DNA from: an uncultured Phycisphaerales bacterium
GTDB lineage: Bacteria; Planctomycetota; Phycisphaerae; UBA1845; CAIVHJ01
Direction of reading: 5' to 3'
Length of the DNA stretch: 15,610 bases
Assembly: GCA_903905665.1 (NCBI GenBank)
Contig: CAIVHJ010000259.1
Coordinates: 1-15,610 of the forward strand
Below are positions 1-6,964 of this stretch, piece by piece; position 1 is the stretch's first letter, and each line of letters starts with the position of its first letter. The position numbers and the translations under genes were made by a program. The notes under the pieces are model-generated. The model was not told where the DNA came from. It did no database searches and saw only the letters and a program-made list of their open reading frames with translations.

Positions 1-929
1 CCGCCGAGATGAGCGGCGAGTGTCCGATCGAATTCCTCAAAGCCCAGTGTGTCGTCGCGCGGTCTTGGTTGCTGGCGTTCACGGATACCACCCATGCCCA
101 TGATTCTTTTGATCGGTGCAACGATGATTGCTGCCAGCGTTATCAGGGGACCGGTGATTTGTCAGCCGTCGCTCTGGAAGCGGTTTTGGCGACGCGTGGT
201 CAGGTTCTGCTTGATCTGAACGGTAGAGTCGTCGATGCGAATTATTCCAAGTGCTGCGGCGGGGTTTCCGAACTTCCGGAGCACATTTGGGGACGAACCA
301 AGCCCGGATTGTCGTCTGTGGCGGATATGCCGGCGAACTCGACAGGACGTCGTTTCAATCCCGTGACCGAGGAAAACCTTGGGGAATATCTGGAGGGTTC
401 GCGGTTGGCGCGGACCGACGCGTATTGCGGTCCCAACGTCGTATCGGAAGAATCGTTGGGAAAATATATCGGTCGGGTTGATGAGCAAGGATCGTATTTT
501 CGATGGACGGTGACCCAGACGCGGGAGGAATTCGAATCCGTCCTGCGTGAACACATACCGGAACTTGCGCCGATGCACCGATTGTTGGATATTCAGGTCG
601 TGGCGCGCGGTGTGTCGGGCCGCGCGAAAGAAATCAGGATTGTATTTGAAGATAACGCCGGCCAAAATCAGTCAATTGCATTGAAGACGGAATATCGGAT
701 TCGCCAATCGTTGTTCAAAAAGTTTTTGTATAGCGGAGCATTTGTCGTTCAGATCAATCGCGACGCGCAAGGATTTCCCATGACGATTACGCTTCGGGGG
801 GCTGGTTGGGGACATGGCGTAGGATTATGTCAAATCGGGGCGTTGGGTATGGCGCTGACGGGATGTTCTCATCAGAAAACTCTGGCGCATTATTTCCCTG
901 ACGCACGGTTCGATTCGGTCTATTCTTGA
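1..929 (+). CDS. SpoIID/LytB-domain protein, probable denuded-glycan lytic transglycosylase (5' partial)
   Basis: The reading frame is open to the left edge, so the N-terminus, including any signal peptide, is missing. The first complete codons read Ala-Glu directly before the ATG at 9. This AEM followed by PIEFLKAQCVVARSW matches the SpoIID core, where the acidic residue of the (S/A)E-M motif is the catalytic Glu. The ATG at 9 is therefore internal, not a start. Further family marks are CQRYQG, a YSKCCGG segment (usual YxxxxGG), and a C-terminal GWGHGVGLCQIGALGMA followed by a HYFPDA end. SpoIID-domain proteins cleave glycan strands lacking stem peptides; in non-sporulating bacteria they are usually exported. 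The protein is unusually Cys-rich around the likely metal-site segment (HDSFDRCNDDCCQ). A glycosyltransferase gene follows after 61 bp. The family call is firm; the exact reaction is inferred from the family. Confidence 0.9.
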   Translation, partial: AEMSGECPIEFLKAQCVVARSWLLAFTDTTHAHDSFDRCNDDCCQRYQGTGDLSAVALEAVLATRGQVLLDLNGRVVDANYSKCCGGVSELPEHIWGRTKPGLSSVADMPANSTGRRFNPVTEENLGEYLEGSRLARTDAYCGPNVVSEESLGKYIGRVDEQGSYFRWTVTQTREEFESVLREHIPELAPMHRLLDIQVVARGVSGRAKEIRIVFEDNAGQNQSIALKTEYRIRQSLFKKFLYSGAFVVQINRDAQGFPMTITLRGAGWGHGVGLCQIGALGMALTGCSHQKTLAHYFPDARFDSVYS

Positions 930-977
930 GGTTCCTGCAATGCTCGACACAACTCTTTCGATTTAGGCTGAACTTCC

Positions 978-984
978 TTAAAAT
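978..984 (+). promoter_or_regulatory. Possible -10 element (TTAAAAT) just upstream of the glycosyltransferase start
   Basis: TTAAAAT ends six bases before the ATG at 991. No purine-rich ribosome binding site lies between them (TACCGCC only). This spacing would place the transcription start at or near the A of ATG, as in leaderless messages. The -35 region (around 956-961, TTTCGA) is a poor match, so the call is tentative. Confidence 0.25.
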
Positions 985-990
985 ACCGCC

Positions 991-2601
991 ATGAATACAA
1001 AATTTCAGGACTACAAAGTATCGGTGGTGATGGTGGATTGCGAGCGGTTGCCTTACGGCCGAGCGGAACTTCGATCCTCCGTGATGTCTGCACTGCAACA
1101 GGATCATGCGAACACCGAGGTGATTCTTGTGAATGATCGGGGGCCTTCGGCACGCCCGGACGCAGAGTTTGGAAATCTGGATCGGACAGATCGTTTGCGA
1201 CATATCCCGGGAATATTTGCCGATCGCGCCACGATGTACAACGCGGGGCTTCGCGCTGCTTCGGGCGATTTTGTGTTGCTGGTCTGGAACAGCGAGCGGC
1301 AGGTGACATTGCGGCGTTCGGCGGTAAGGGTGATGGTGATGGCGGCCGCGCGGCATCGAGCCGTCGCGATGGTGTATGGAGATTATGAACTCGTCGATGC
1401 GCAGGGAACCCGGCGGGAAATACATTTACTGGACTGGCATGAGGGACGACTTCGGGACACCGTCGATTTCGGTTCGGCGTGGTTGATTCCATCGAATGTT
1501 CTGCGCGAGGTCGGTGGGTTGAGTGAAAAATATCAAGCCGCCGACTTGTATGATCTGCGATTGCGATTATCCGAAAAAGGGCCGCTCGTGCACCTCGCCA
1601 ATCGTTACGCCGGTTCGGTTTGCACGGTTCATGCGCCCCCCAAAAAACACGATGTATTCGACTATCTTCTGGCGGGTAAGAAAACACAGTTGGAAATGGA
1701 AGACGCCTGTACGGAGCATCTTCGGCGGATCGGTTCATACCTGGCGCCGCGTACTAATGTAAAACCCGTGGAGTATTCACCGGCGGAATTGAGGCAGTTT
1801 CAGGATTACATCGCCAGTGTGGTAATTCCGGTGAACAACCGTCCGTCGTTCATTGTTCGCGCCATCGAAAGTGTCCAGCGTCAGACGGTTCGGAATATCG
1901 AGGTGGTCGTCGTGGTCAACGGCGGGCCAGACGATCCGACCGCGGATGCCGTTCGACGATACATGAAGGGCGGCGACCGTTACGACGCCAAGACCCCGCC
2001 GGTGCAATTACTGGTGCTCGACATCAACAGCATCGGTTTGTGTCTGAACGCCGGTATATCCGCAGCACGCGGAAAATACTACGTTCAACTCGACTCGGAC
2101 GATCGTTTGAAACCCGATGCCGTCGAAAAGTTGCTGGCGGTTTATGATTCCGATCCGACGATCGGAATGGTGATCGGTTCCTACGAAGTGGCTACGCTGA
2201 ACGAAGAAACCGGCGAGGTCGTCCCCAACAAAGACATACCGGTAGTCACTCATGATGAATGGACCGCCGACAACGGCCGAAACAATCTGCTTCGGATCAA
2301 CGGCGCCGGCGCCCCGCGTTCGGCCCACATCAAAGTGATCGCCGAATGCGGATGGTTCGGCGTCAACGATGATCCGTCGTGTCGCAATTACGGTGAGGAT
2401 TACGATCTGGTGCTTCGGATCAGCGAGCGATACACGATCGGGCGGGTCTGGGAGCCGATCTATGAAGTCATCCGCCACTCCGGAGGAACCGATCACAGCA
2501 TTGATCAATCGACCATCGACCGCAACGACGATGCCAAGGATTACATGCGACTGGCAGCACTGAATCGCCGTCGCCGACTCAATTCAGAGAGCAAGGTTTG
2601 A
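991..2601 (+). CDS. Tandem-domain family 2 (GT-A) glycosyltransferase with degenerate N-terminal domain
   Basis: This 536-residue protein has two GT-A modules. The C-terminal one (about 274-500) looks intact: SVVIPVNNRPSFIVRAIESV opening strand and helix, EVVVVVNGG, NAGISAARG, a DSDD metal motif at 368-371, and NYGEDYDLVLRI (467-477), which carries the acidic motif of inverting GT2 enzymes. The N-terminal module (about 9-205) keeps the fold signature (VSVVMVDCERL, EVILVNDRG, NAGLRAASGDFVLLV). Where DxD should be, it reads WNSE (99-102), so it probably does not bind nucleotide-sugar metal. No signal peptide or membrane segment is seen, so it is cytoplasmic or peripheral. The stop codon lies one base before the next ATG, indicating translational coupling with the kinase gene. 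The acceptor and sugar are unknown. A role in glycan or glycolipid assembly, or in amino-sugar metabolism, would be a guess from context. Confidence 0.88.
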   Translation: MNTKFQDYKVSVVMVDCERLPYGRAELRSSVMSALQQDHANTEVILVNDRGPSARPDAEFGNLDRTDRLRHIPGIFADRATMYNAGLRAASGDFVLLVWNSERQVTLRRSAVRVMVMAAARHRAVAMVYGDYELVDAQGTRREIHLLDWHEGRLRDTVDFGSAWLIPSNVLREVGGLSEKYQAADLYDLRLRLSEKGPLVHLANRYAGSVCTVHAPPKKHDVFDYLLAGKKTQLEMEDACTEHLRRIGSYLAPRTNVKPVEYSPAELRQFQDYIASVVIPVNNRPSFIVRAIESVQRQTVRNIEVVVVVNGGPDDPTADAVRRYMKGGDRYDAKTPPVQLLVLDINSIGLCLNAGISAARGKYYVQLDSDDRLKPDAVEKLLAVYDSDPTIGMVIGSYEVATLNEETGEVVPNKDIPVVTHDEWTADNGRNNLLRINGAGAPRSAHIKVIAECGWFGVNDDPSCRNYGEDYDLVLRISERYTIGRVWEPIYEVIRHSGGTDHSIDQSTIDRNDDAKDYMRLAALNRRRRLNSESKV

Positions 2602-2602
2602 C

Positions 2603-3838
2603 ATGACTTCACACGATCCCGCGGATTTTATCCTCATCGGTGTGGACGGCGGCGCGACCGAAGTCAAAGCCCATCGCGTCCTTTTCGAAGAGTCTGTCGG
2701 TACTCAAGGAACCGCTCAACGAGCCGCAGGCTTTAGTCTGCGCGTTGTCGATTCCTTGTTCGAGTTGGGTTCTGAATCATCCTCGAAGCACTACGAAATG
2801 GTTCCCGATTTCAAACCGTTGCCGGTGGGGGAGCAAATCTCCCGCAGAGATGCCGGCAACCTTGAACTGAGCGAACTCGAGCGACAACAAGGAGCGAAAT
2901 GGATCGAAGCCGCTGCCTCGGTGACGGCGGAAGTGGCGACCTGTGCAGGAGGGCAGTGCGTGTTGGTTGGGATGGGGATGCCCGGTTTGAAAACGGCCGA
3001 TCAACGCGGCATTGCCGTCATCAACAACGGACCCCGAATGCCGGATTATCTGGCACGATTCGAACAGCAACTCTCTGCACACGGGGTGAAACTGGTTGCG
3101 CCGGTGGCGAGATTGGGGAGTGACGCCGATTATTGCGGATTGGGAGAGCAATTTGCTGCTCAGGGTATGTTGCGCGATGTGACAAACGCATATTACGTCG
3201 GTTGTGGAACCGGCATTGCCGATGCGATGAAATTGAAAAACCATCTGGTGACCTTCGACGAATCCCGATCCTGGATTCAAAAATCATGGCAGATTTCTTC
3301 CGCAATCGGGCCGACGTTTGAGAAACTCGTTTCGGCACGTTCCATGAATGAAGGGTATGGTCGTCTGACTGGAACTTCGGAATCGACCGCCCATCGGTAT
3401 CCCGAGGTGGACGCCGCCGCTGGTCAACCTTTGGCTATAGCGTGGATGGATTCTGTGGCGATGGTGTTGGCCGAGTTGATATTCGAACGTCTGGATACGA
3501 TTCATCATGGGCGGCGCCATCTGGCCTGGCGTGGAGAAGCCTATCTGAAACTCGATCCGAATCATCCTTATCGCGGCACGTGGCTGGATCGGGTTGTCAT
3601 CGGGCAGCGGATGGGTCAGATTTACGATCGGCCGGATTGCCGCGTTGTTTTTCGGGACAAATTGGATCAATACCTGGCCGGGTTGATCATCGACTCAGGC
3701 GGTCAACCGATGATGGATCGTTATCTGGATGGAAACAAGTTGCATTCGGGATTTGTATGTGCTTCGCGTTTGCGGGCGGCGCCGGCGATCGGCGCTGCTG
3801 TGGCCGCCGTTATGGACCGAATCGCACATCGTCAATGA
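2603..3838 (+). CDS. ASKHA-superfamily sugar kinase (BadF/ROK-like), candidate GlcNAc/MurNAc kinase
   Basis: The 411-residue protein has the actin/hexokinase-fold nucleotide-binding motifs in order. Phosphate-1 is GVDGGATE (13-20), an acidic loop is GSDADYCGLGE (172-182), phosphate-2 is YYVGCGTGIAD (197-207), and the adenosine motif near the C-terminus is LRAAPAIGAAVAAV (390-403). MGMPGLK (124-130) matches the 'G.PG' strand of BadF and ROK kinases. The CxCGxxGC zinc motif of many ROK kinases is absent. It is longer than usual BadF N-acetylglucosamine kinases (about 300-330 residues), mainly from an insertion at about 30-100 and a longer C-terminal half. It starts 1 bp after the glycosyltransferase stop and ends 13 bp before the MurQ/GKRP-like start. 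BadF-family kinases such as MurK phosphorylate MurNAc or GlcNAc next to MurQ elsewhere. Substrate here is inferred from that adjacency; glucose or another hexosamine cannot be excluded. Confidence 0.75.
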   Translation: MTSHDPADFILIGVDGGATEVKAHRVLFEESVGTQGTAQRAAGFSLRVVDSLFELGSESSSKHYEMVPDFKPLPVGEQISRRDAGNLELSELERQQGAKWIEAAASVTAEVATCAGGQCVLVGMGMPGLKTADQRGIAVINNGPRMPDYLARFEQQLSAHGVKLVAPVARLGSDADYCGLGEQFAAQGMLRDVTNAYYVGCGTGIADAMKLKNHLVTFDESRSWIQKSWQISSAIGPTFEKLVSARSMNEGYGRLTGTSESTAHRYPEVDAAAGQPLAIAWMDSVAMVLAELIFERLDTIHHGRRHLAWRGEAYLKLDPNHPYRGTWLDRVVIGQRMGQIYDRPDCRVVFRDKLDQYLAGLIIDSGGQPMMDRYLDGNKLHSGFVCASRLRAAPAIGAAVAAVMDRIAHRQ

Positions 3839-3851
3839 TAGAATTACCAAC

Positions 3852-5555
3852 ATGCCGAAACTTTCGATCACGGAATCTCCGAATGAACTGACTACCGACA
3901 TCGACGTGGCCTCGCCGCTGGAGATCGTGCGCCTGCTGCGGGATTGCGATGCCCAGATGTTCACCGGATATCGTTCATATCCAAAAATGGGCGACGACGA
4001 CATCGTGGAGCGACTGGTTAAAGTGACATCCTGGGCGGCTTCGGTGATGGGGGATTCGCAGTCGGCGGTCATTGTGTCGGGCGCGGGGACCAGCGGTCGG
4101 TTAGCGATGTTCGCCTGTCGAACCGCGAACCTCCACCTGATGAAGAGCGGTCGCTCGCCGAATTGTTTTTATCGAATCGCCGGTGGTGATCCCGCACTGA
4201 TTCGGGCACAGGAGAAGGCGGAGGACAATCCGAAACAGGCGTGGAAAGACCTTCAGCCGCTGATCGCAGGCAAAAAACTGGTTTTGTACATTGGTGTGAC
4301 CTGTGCGCTGGCGGCTCCTTACGTGGCGTCGCAGTTGTGGCACTTGTCCCGGAAATCCAATGCGCGATGTGTCCTGATCGGATTTAATCCGACGGATCGG
4401 GCCAGTCGTCTCGAAGTCGAGGGCTGGGACAAAACATTCGCCGACGTCGTGGAATTCATCTCCCCAAAGCGCAACTGCGTCATCCTGAATCCTGTCATTG
4501 GTCCGGAAGCCATTACCGGTTCCACGCGAATGAAGGGCGGCAGCGCCACTAAAATGCTGCTGGAAATCATTTTGACTCTGGGGCGATCTCTCGATCTCGC
4601 ATCGGGCGTTCCTCGATCCGATCCGGTTTTATGCGATGCCGTTCGAGACGCCTTTCGATCTTTTAATCTGGCGCGCATGCTTGCGTACAATCAGGAGGCC
4701 GACATCGCGCGGCTGATCGAGTTGGGCGGGACGGCGCTCAAGCATGGTGGACACATCTACTACGTCGGAGCCGACGATCCGGGCATCCTGGGAATCATCG
4801 ACGCTTCCGAGTGCCCCCCGACATTCGGAGCCGATTTTGAAGACGTGCGTGGTTTCATCAAGAACGGTTGGAAGACCCTGTTAGGGGTGGGGCATGATCT
4901 GTCGCATCTGGGTTCGTCGTATCGAATCTCGCTGGACCATTTCATCCGGGATCATCTTCCGAATATGGACCGAAACGATCTGGTGGTTTGTCTTCCGTCC
5001 AAACGGGCGCATATTCTTTCGCAGTTGATACACCGATGTCGTCGGAGCGGCGCCAAAACCGCGGTGATTGCACCGTTTTCGGTGGATGGGCGAAGTGAGG
5101 TGTTTGACGTGTGTGTTTCAATCCCGGGTTTGTCGCCGAAACCGAAAAACACTCTGATGCTCGGCGAACTGGCGACCAAGTTCGTGCTCAACTCGCTGAC
5201 GACGGGGGCGCACATTTTACGCGGCAAAGTCTATCAAAACCGAATGGTGGACCTGCGAATCAGCAACAACAAACTATATCATCGATCGATTCGGATTATT
5301 CAGAATCTTACCGGTGTCTCGGAAAGCACCGCCCGCCGATGTTTGCTGCGAAGTCTCTATGGGATGGACCATCCGTCTGCACAAATCATGAGCGCCAAAC
5401 CCTCGGCGCATATTGACGCCGCCAAAAACGTCAGCAAAATTGTTCCCCGTGCGTTGATTCTCGCCGGCGCGCGCGCCACCTGTGCCCAGGCCAATCGACT
5501 GCTCCGCAAACAACCCATCGTCCGCACCGTGCTCAGAAGCCTGACTCAACCTTGA
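3852..5555 (+). CDS. Double-length MurQ homologue resembling glucokinase regulatory protein (GKRP); candidate N-acetylmuramate-6-phosphate etherase
   Basis: The frame is open from 3729, but the first 41 codons lie inside the kinase gene. The ATG at 3852 gives MPKLSITESPNELTTDIDVA, matching the usual MurQ/GKRP N-terminus, hence this start and 567 residues. Single MurQ proteins are about 300 residues; GKRP is about 600 with two SIS domains, as here. SIS-1 has GAGTSGR (77-83), a KAED segment (122-125) aligning with one MurQ catalytic Glu region, and GSTRMKGGSATK (223-234). SIS-2 has DASECPPTFGAD (317-328), carrying the other MurQ catalytic Glu (E320). It also has NRMVDLRISNNKLYHR (463-478). From recalled human GKRP, similarity runs through the linker and second half (for example FGADF-DVRGF and LRISN-KL). 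MurQ splits MurNAc-6-P into GlcNAc-6-P and D-lactate in the cytoplasm. Whether this protein is an etherase, a regulator, or both is not decidable from sequence. Confidence 0.88.
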   Translation: MPKLSITESPNELTTDIDVASPLEIVRLLRDCDAQMFTGYRSYPKMGDDDIVERLVKVTSWAASVMGDSQSAVIVSGAGTSGRLAMFACRTANLHLMKSGRSPNCFYRIAGGDPALIRAQEKAEDNPKQAWKDLQPLIAGKKLVLYIGVTCALAAPYVASQLWHLSRKSNARCVLIGFNPTDRASRLEVEGWDKTFADVVEFISPKRNCVILNPVIGPEAITGSTRMKGGSATKMLLEIILTLGRSLDLASGVPRSDPVLCDAVRDAFRSFNLARMLAYNQEADIARLIELGGTALKHGGHIYYVGADDPGILGIIDASECPPTFGADFEDVRGFIKNGWKTLLGVGHDLSHLGSSYRISLDHFIRDHLPNMDRNDLVVCLPSKRAHILSQLIHRCRRSGAKTAVIAPFSVDGRSEVFDVCVSIPGLSPKPKNTLMLGELATKFVLNSLTTGAHILRGKVYQNRMVDLRISNNKLYHRSIRIIQNLTGVSESTARRCLLRSLYGMDHPSAQIMSAKPSAHIDAAKNVSKIVPRALILAGARATCAQANRLLRKQPIVRTVLRSLTQP

Positions 5556-6663
5556 TCGTGAAGAACGGATTCAGGACGGAATTTTTGTACATGTTTTGAA
5601 ACTCCACTTCGACTTGATGCTCACCGGCAATCAAATCGGCGGGTAGTTCCATCGTCAGGCGATAACCGTCGTTGGTGAAGGTGAACGGGACGATTTGACC
5701 GTCAAGTTTCACCTGGATCGAACTGCTCAAGATCATTGACCGCTCATAGCCCCATGATTTGCGAGATCGCAACCCGTCGTCCAATTCGAATTCAAGCGTG
5801 CGCGGAGTATTTGCCGAGATGATCCCGTCCTGTGGTTGGAGCAATTTGGCTTTGGGGAGTCCGGCGGCGGCATAGCGTGCCAGAGCGAGATAGATGCCGT
5901 ACGCTTCCTGAAGATTGTATTCGGGTTGCCGGAGTCGCTGTTCTTCTTCGGGATTAGTGTAAAACGAACTTTCGGTCAGAGCAGCGGTCACCTTCGCCGC
6001 CCGAAGCACGCCGAAACCCTCCGGGTACATCAGCTGATCGCTCTTGAGCGGCACACCCGTGACTTCCGGCAGCGCAAGCGCGTCGAACAATCCCTGACAC
6101 AAGTATCGCGCCAAATCCAGATCAGAGGGCCGTTCGTCAACGCCGTTGTGATACCAGACGGTCGTGTGATTGACCTGCGGTTTGTTGTCGATGGCGTTGT
6201 GATGACACGCGATGAACAGATCGGCGCCCCATTGGTTGGCGACTTCGGCGCGATCCTTCAAAGACAAATCGGTGTCTTCTTCGCGGGTGAGTTTGACTTC
6301 GGCGCCGGAGTATTCCAGAAAATCCCGCAGGTATTGAGCCACCCGAAGATTGAACTCGGCTTCGCGCACTCCGTTGGAACCTCGTTTATATCCTCGCTGC
6401 GAAGCATCACCCCCGTGGCCGGGATCCAGACAGATTTTGATCCCTTGCAGATACTTGGCGTAGGGGGGGACGGGGTAATCTTCGGAATCGATGCGTTGCT
6501 TTGCGAAGTCAGGAGGAGCTTCAATCAGAGTATTGGTGCTCAACAAGGGATCGGTTGAAGTGGGCGTCATCACCTGTTCTGAAGGTTGCGAAGATTTGCA
6601 GCCAATCATCAACGACCCAACCATCGCCGACAACACAAATAAAACCACAATACTTTTGTTCAT
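5533..6663 (-). CDS. Lipoprotein N-acetylmuramoyl-L-alanine amidase (Amidase_3 family) with extra C-terminal domain
   Basis: The 376-residue protein begins with a lipoprotein signal (hydrophobic 5-20, lipobox LMIGC, Cys22), then a low-complexity Ser/Thr/Pro linker. The Amidase_3 domain spans about 73-268. Zinc ligands are His83 in DPGHGG, Glu101 in GVREAEFN and His154 in ACHHNA. The catalytic Glu231 lies in ALTESSFYTNPEEEQ. These enzymes cut the bond between MurNAc and L-Ala of the stem peptide, leaving denuded glycan. After the catalytic domain is a tail of about 100 residues rich in beta-strand-like segments (IQVKLDGQIVPFTFTNDGY, HQVEVEFQN), perhaps an Ig-like or wall-binding domain; I do not recognise it. 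The gene faces the MurQ/GKRP gene and overlaps it by 23 bp at the 3' ends. AAGGA lies about 8 bp before the start codon. Family and catalytic residues are clear. Confidence 0.93.
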   Translation of the reverse strand: MNKSIVVLFVLSAMVGSLMIGCKSSQPSEQVMTPTSTDPLLSTNTLIEAPPDFAKQRIDSEDYPVPPYAKYLQGIKICLDPGHGGDASQRGYKRGSNGVREAEFNLRVAQYLRDFLEYSGAEVKLTREEDTDLSLKDRAEVANQWGADLFIACHHNAIDNKPQVNHTTVWYHNGVDERPSDLDLARYLCQGLFDALALPEVTGVPLKSDQLMYPEGFGVLRAAKVTAALTESSFYTNPEEEQRLRQPEYNLQEAYGIYLALARYAAAGLPKAKLLQPQDGIISANTPRTLEFELDDGLRSRKSWGYERSMILSSSIQVKLDGQIVPFTFTNDGYRLTMELPADLIAGEHQVEVEFQNMYKNSVLNPFFTIKVESGF

Positions 6664-6964
6664 CGAGTTGTTCCTTAATCTGAAGGTTTCGACATCTGAT
6701 GCCTTTACTCAAGGACGCGAAGAATAGTAATAGCGGAGATTCCGAAAGAATGGAATGTATTGTAATAAACCTGCGAACATGATGGAACAGGGGATCAAGA
6801 TGCCGTGTTCGGGACGAAAATATGAAAGTTCGCATCTTTTGGAGCGGTCAGCAAGCCCTATTGAAAGGTGGAGATTGTTCTGCGACACTATTCGGAGTGC
6901 ACATCGGATCGACGATTGATTTGCAGTTCGTGTGACCTGTTCGTGTTGGAAAGGTGTCCGCTGA
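6664..6964. promoter_or_regulatory. Divergent intergenic region between the amidase and the symporter operon
   Basis: About 300 bp separate the two divergent starts and must hold both promoters. On the - strand, TACAAT (plus-strand positions 6759-6764) is a good -10 match about 95 bp before the amidase start, without a convincing -35. On the + strand, TTGAAA at 6861-6866 could be a -35, with only weak -10 candidates 17-20 bp on (GACACT or ACTATT). GGAAAGG at 6948-6954 is a plausible ribosome binding site for the symporter. I see no credible small gene, riboswitch or long palindrome. Confidence 0.45.

Noticed and set aside
920..1738. 272-codon open frame on the - strand opposite the glycosyltransferase
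   Set aside because: The translation is Arg/Pro/His-rich with no recognisable motif, and it lies wholly opposite a well-supported GT2 gene; a shadow frame.
3729..3851. N-terminal extension of the MurQ/GKRP-like protein
   Set aside because: These 41 codons are out-of-frame sequence of the kinase gene (Arg/Trp-rich), and homologues begin at the MPKLSITESPNELTTDID segment, so the start is at 3852.
5836..6558. 240-codon open frame on the + strand opposite the amidase
   Set aside because: The - strand frame has all amidase zinc ligands and a lipobox; the + strand frame has low-information composition and no motif.
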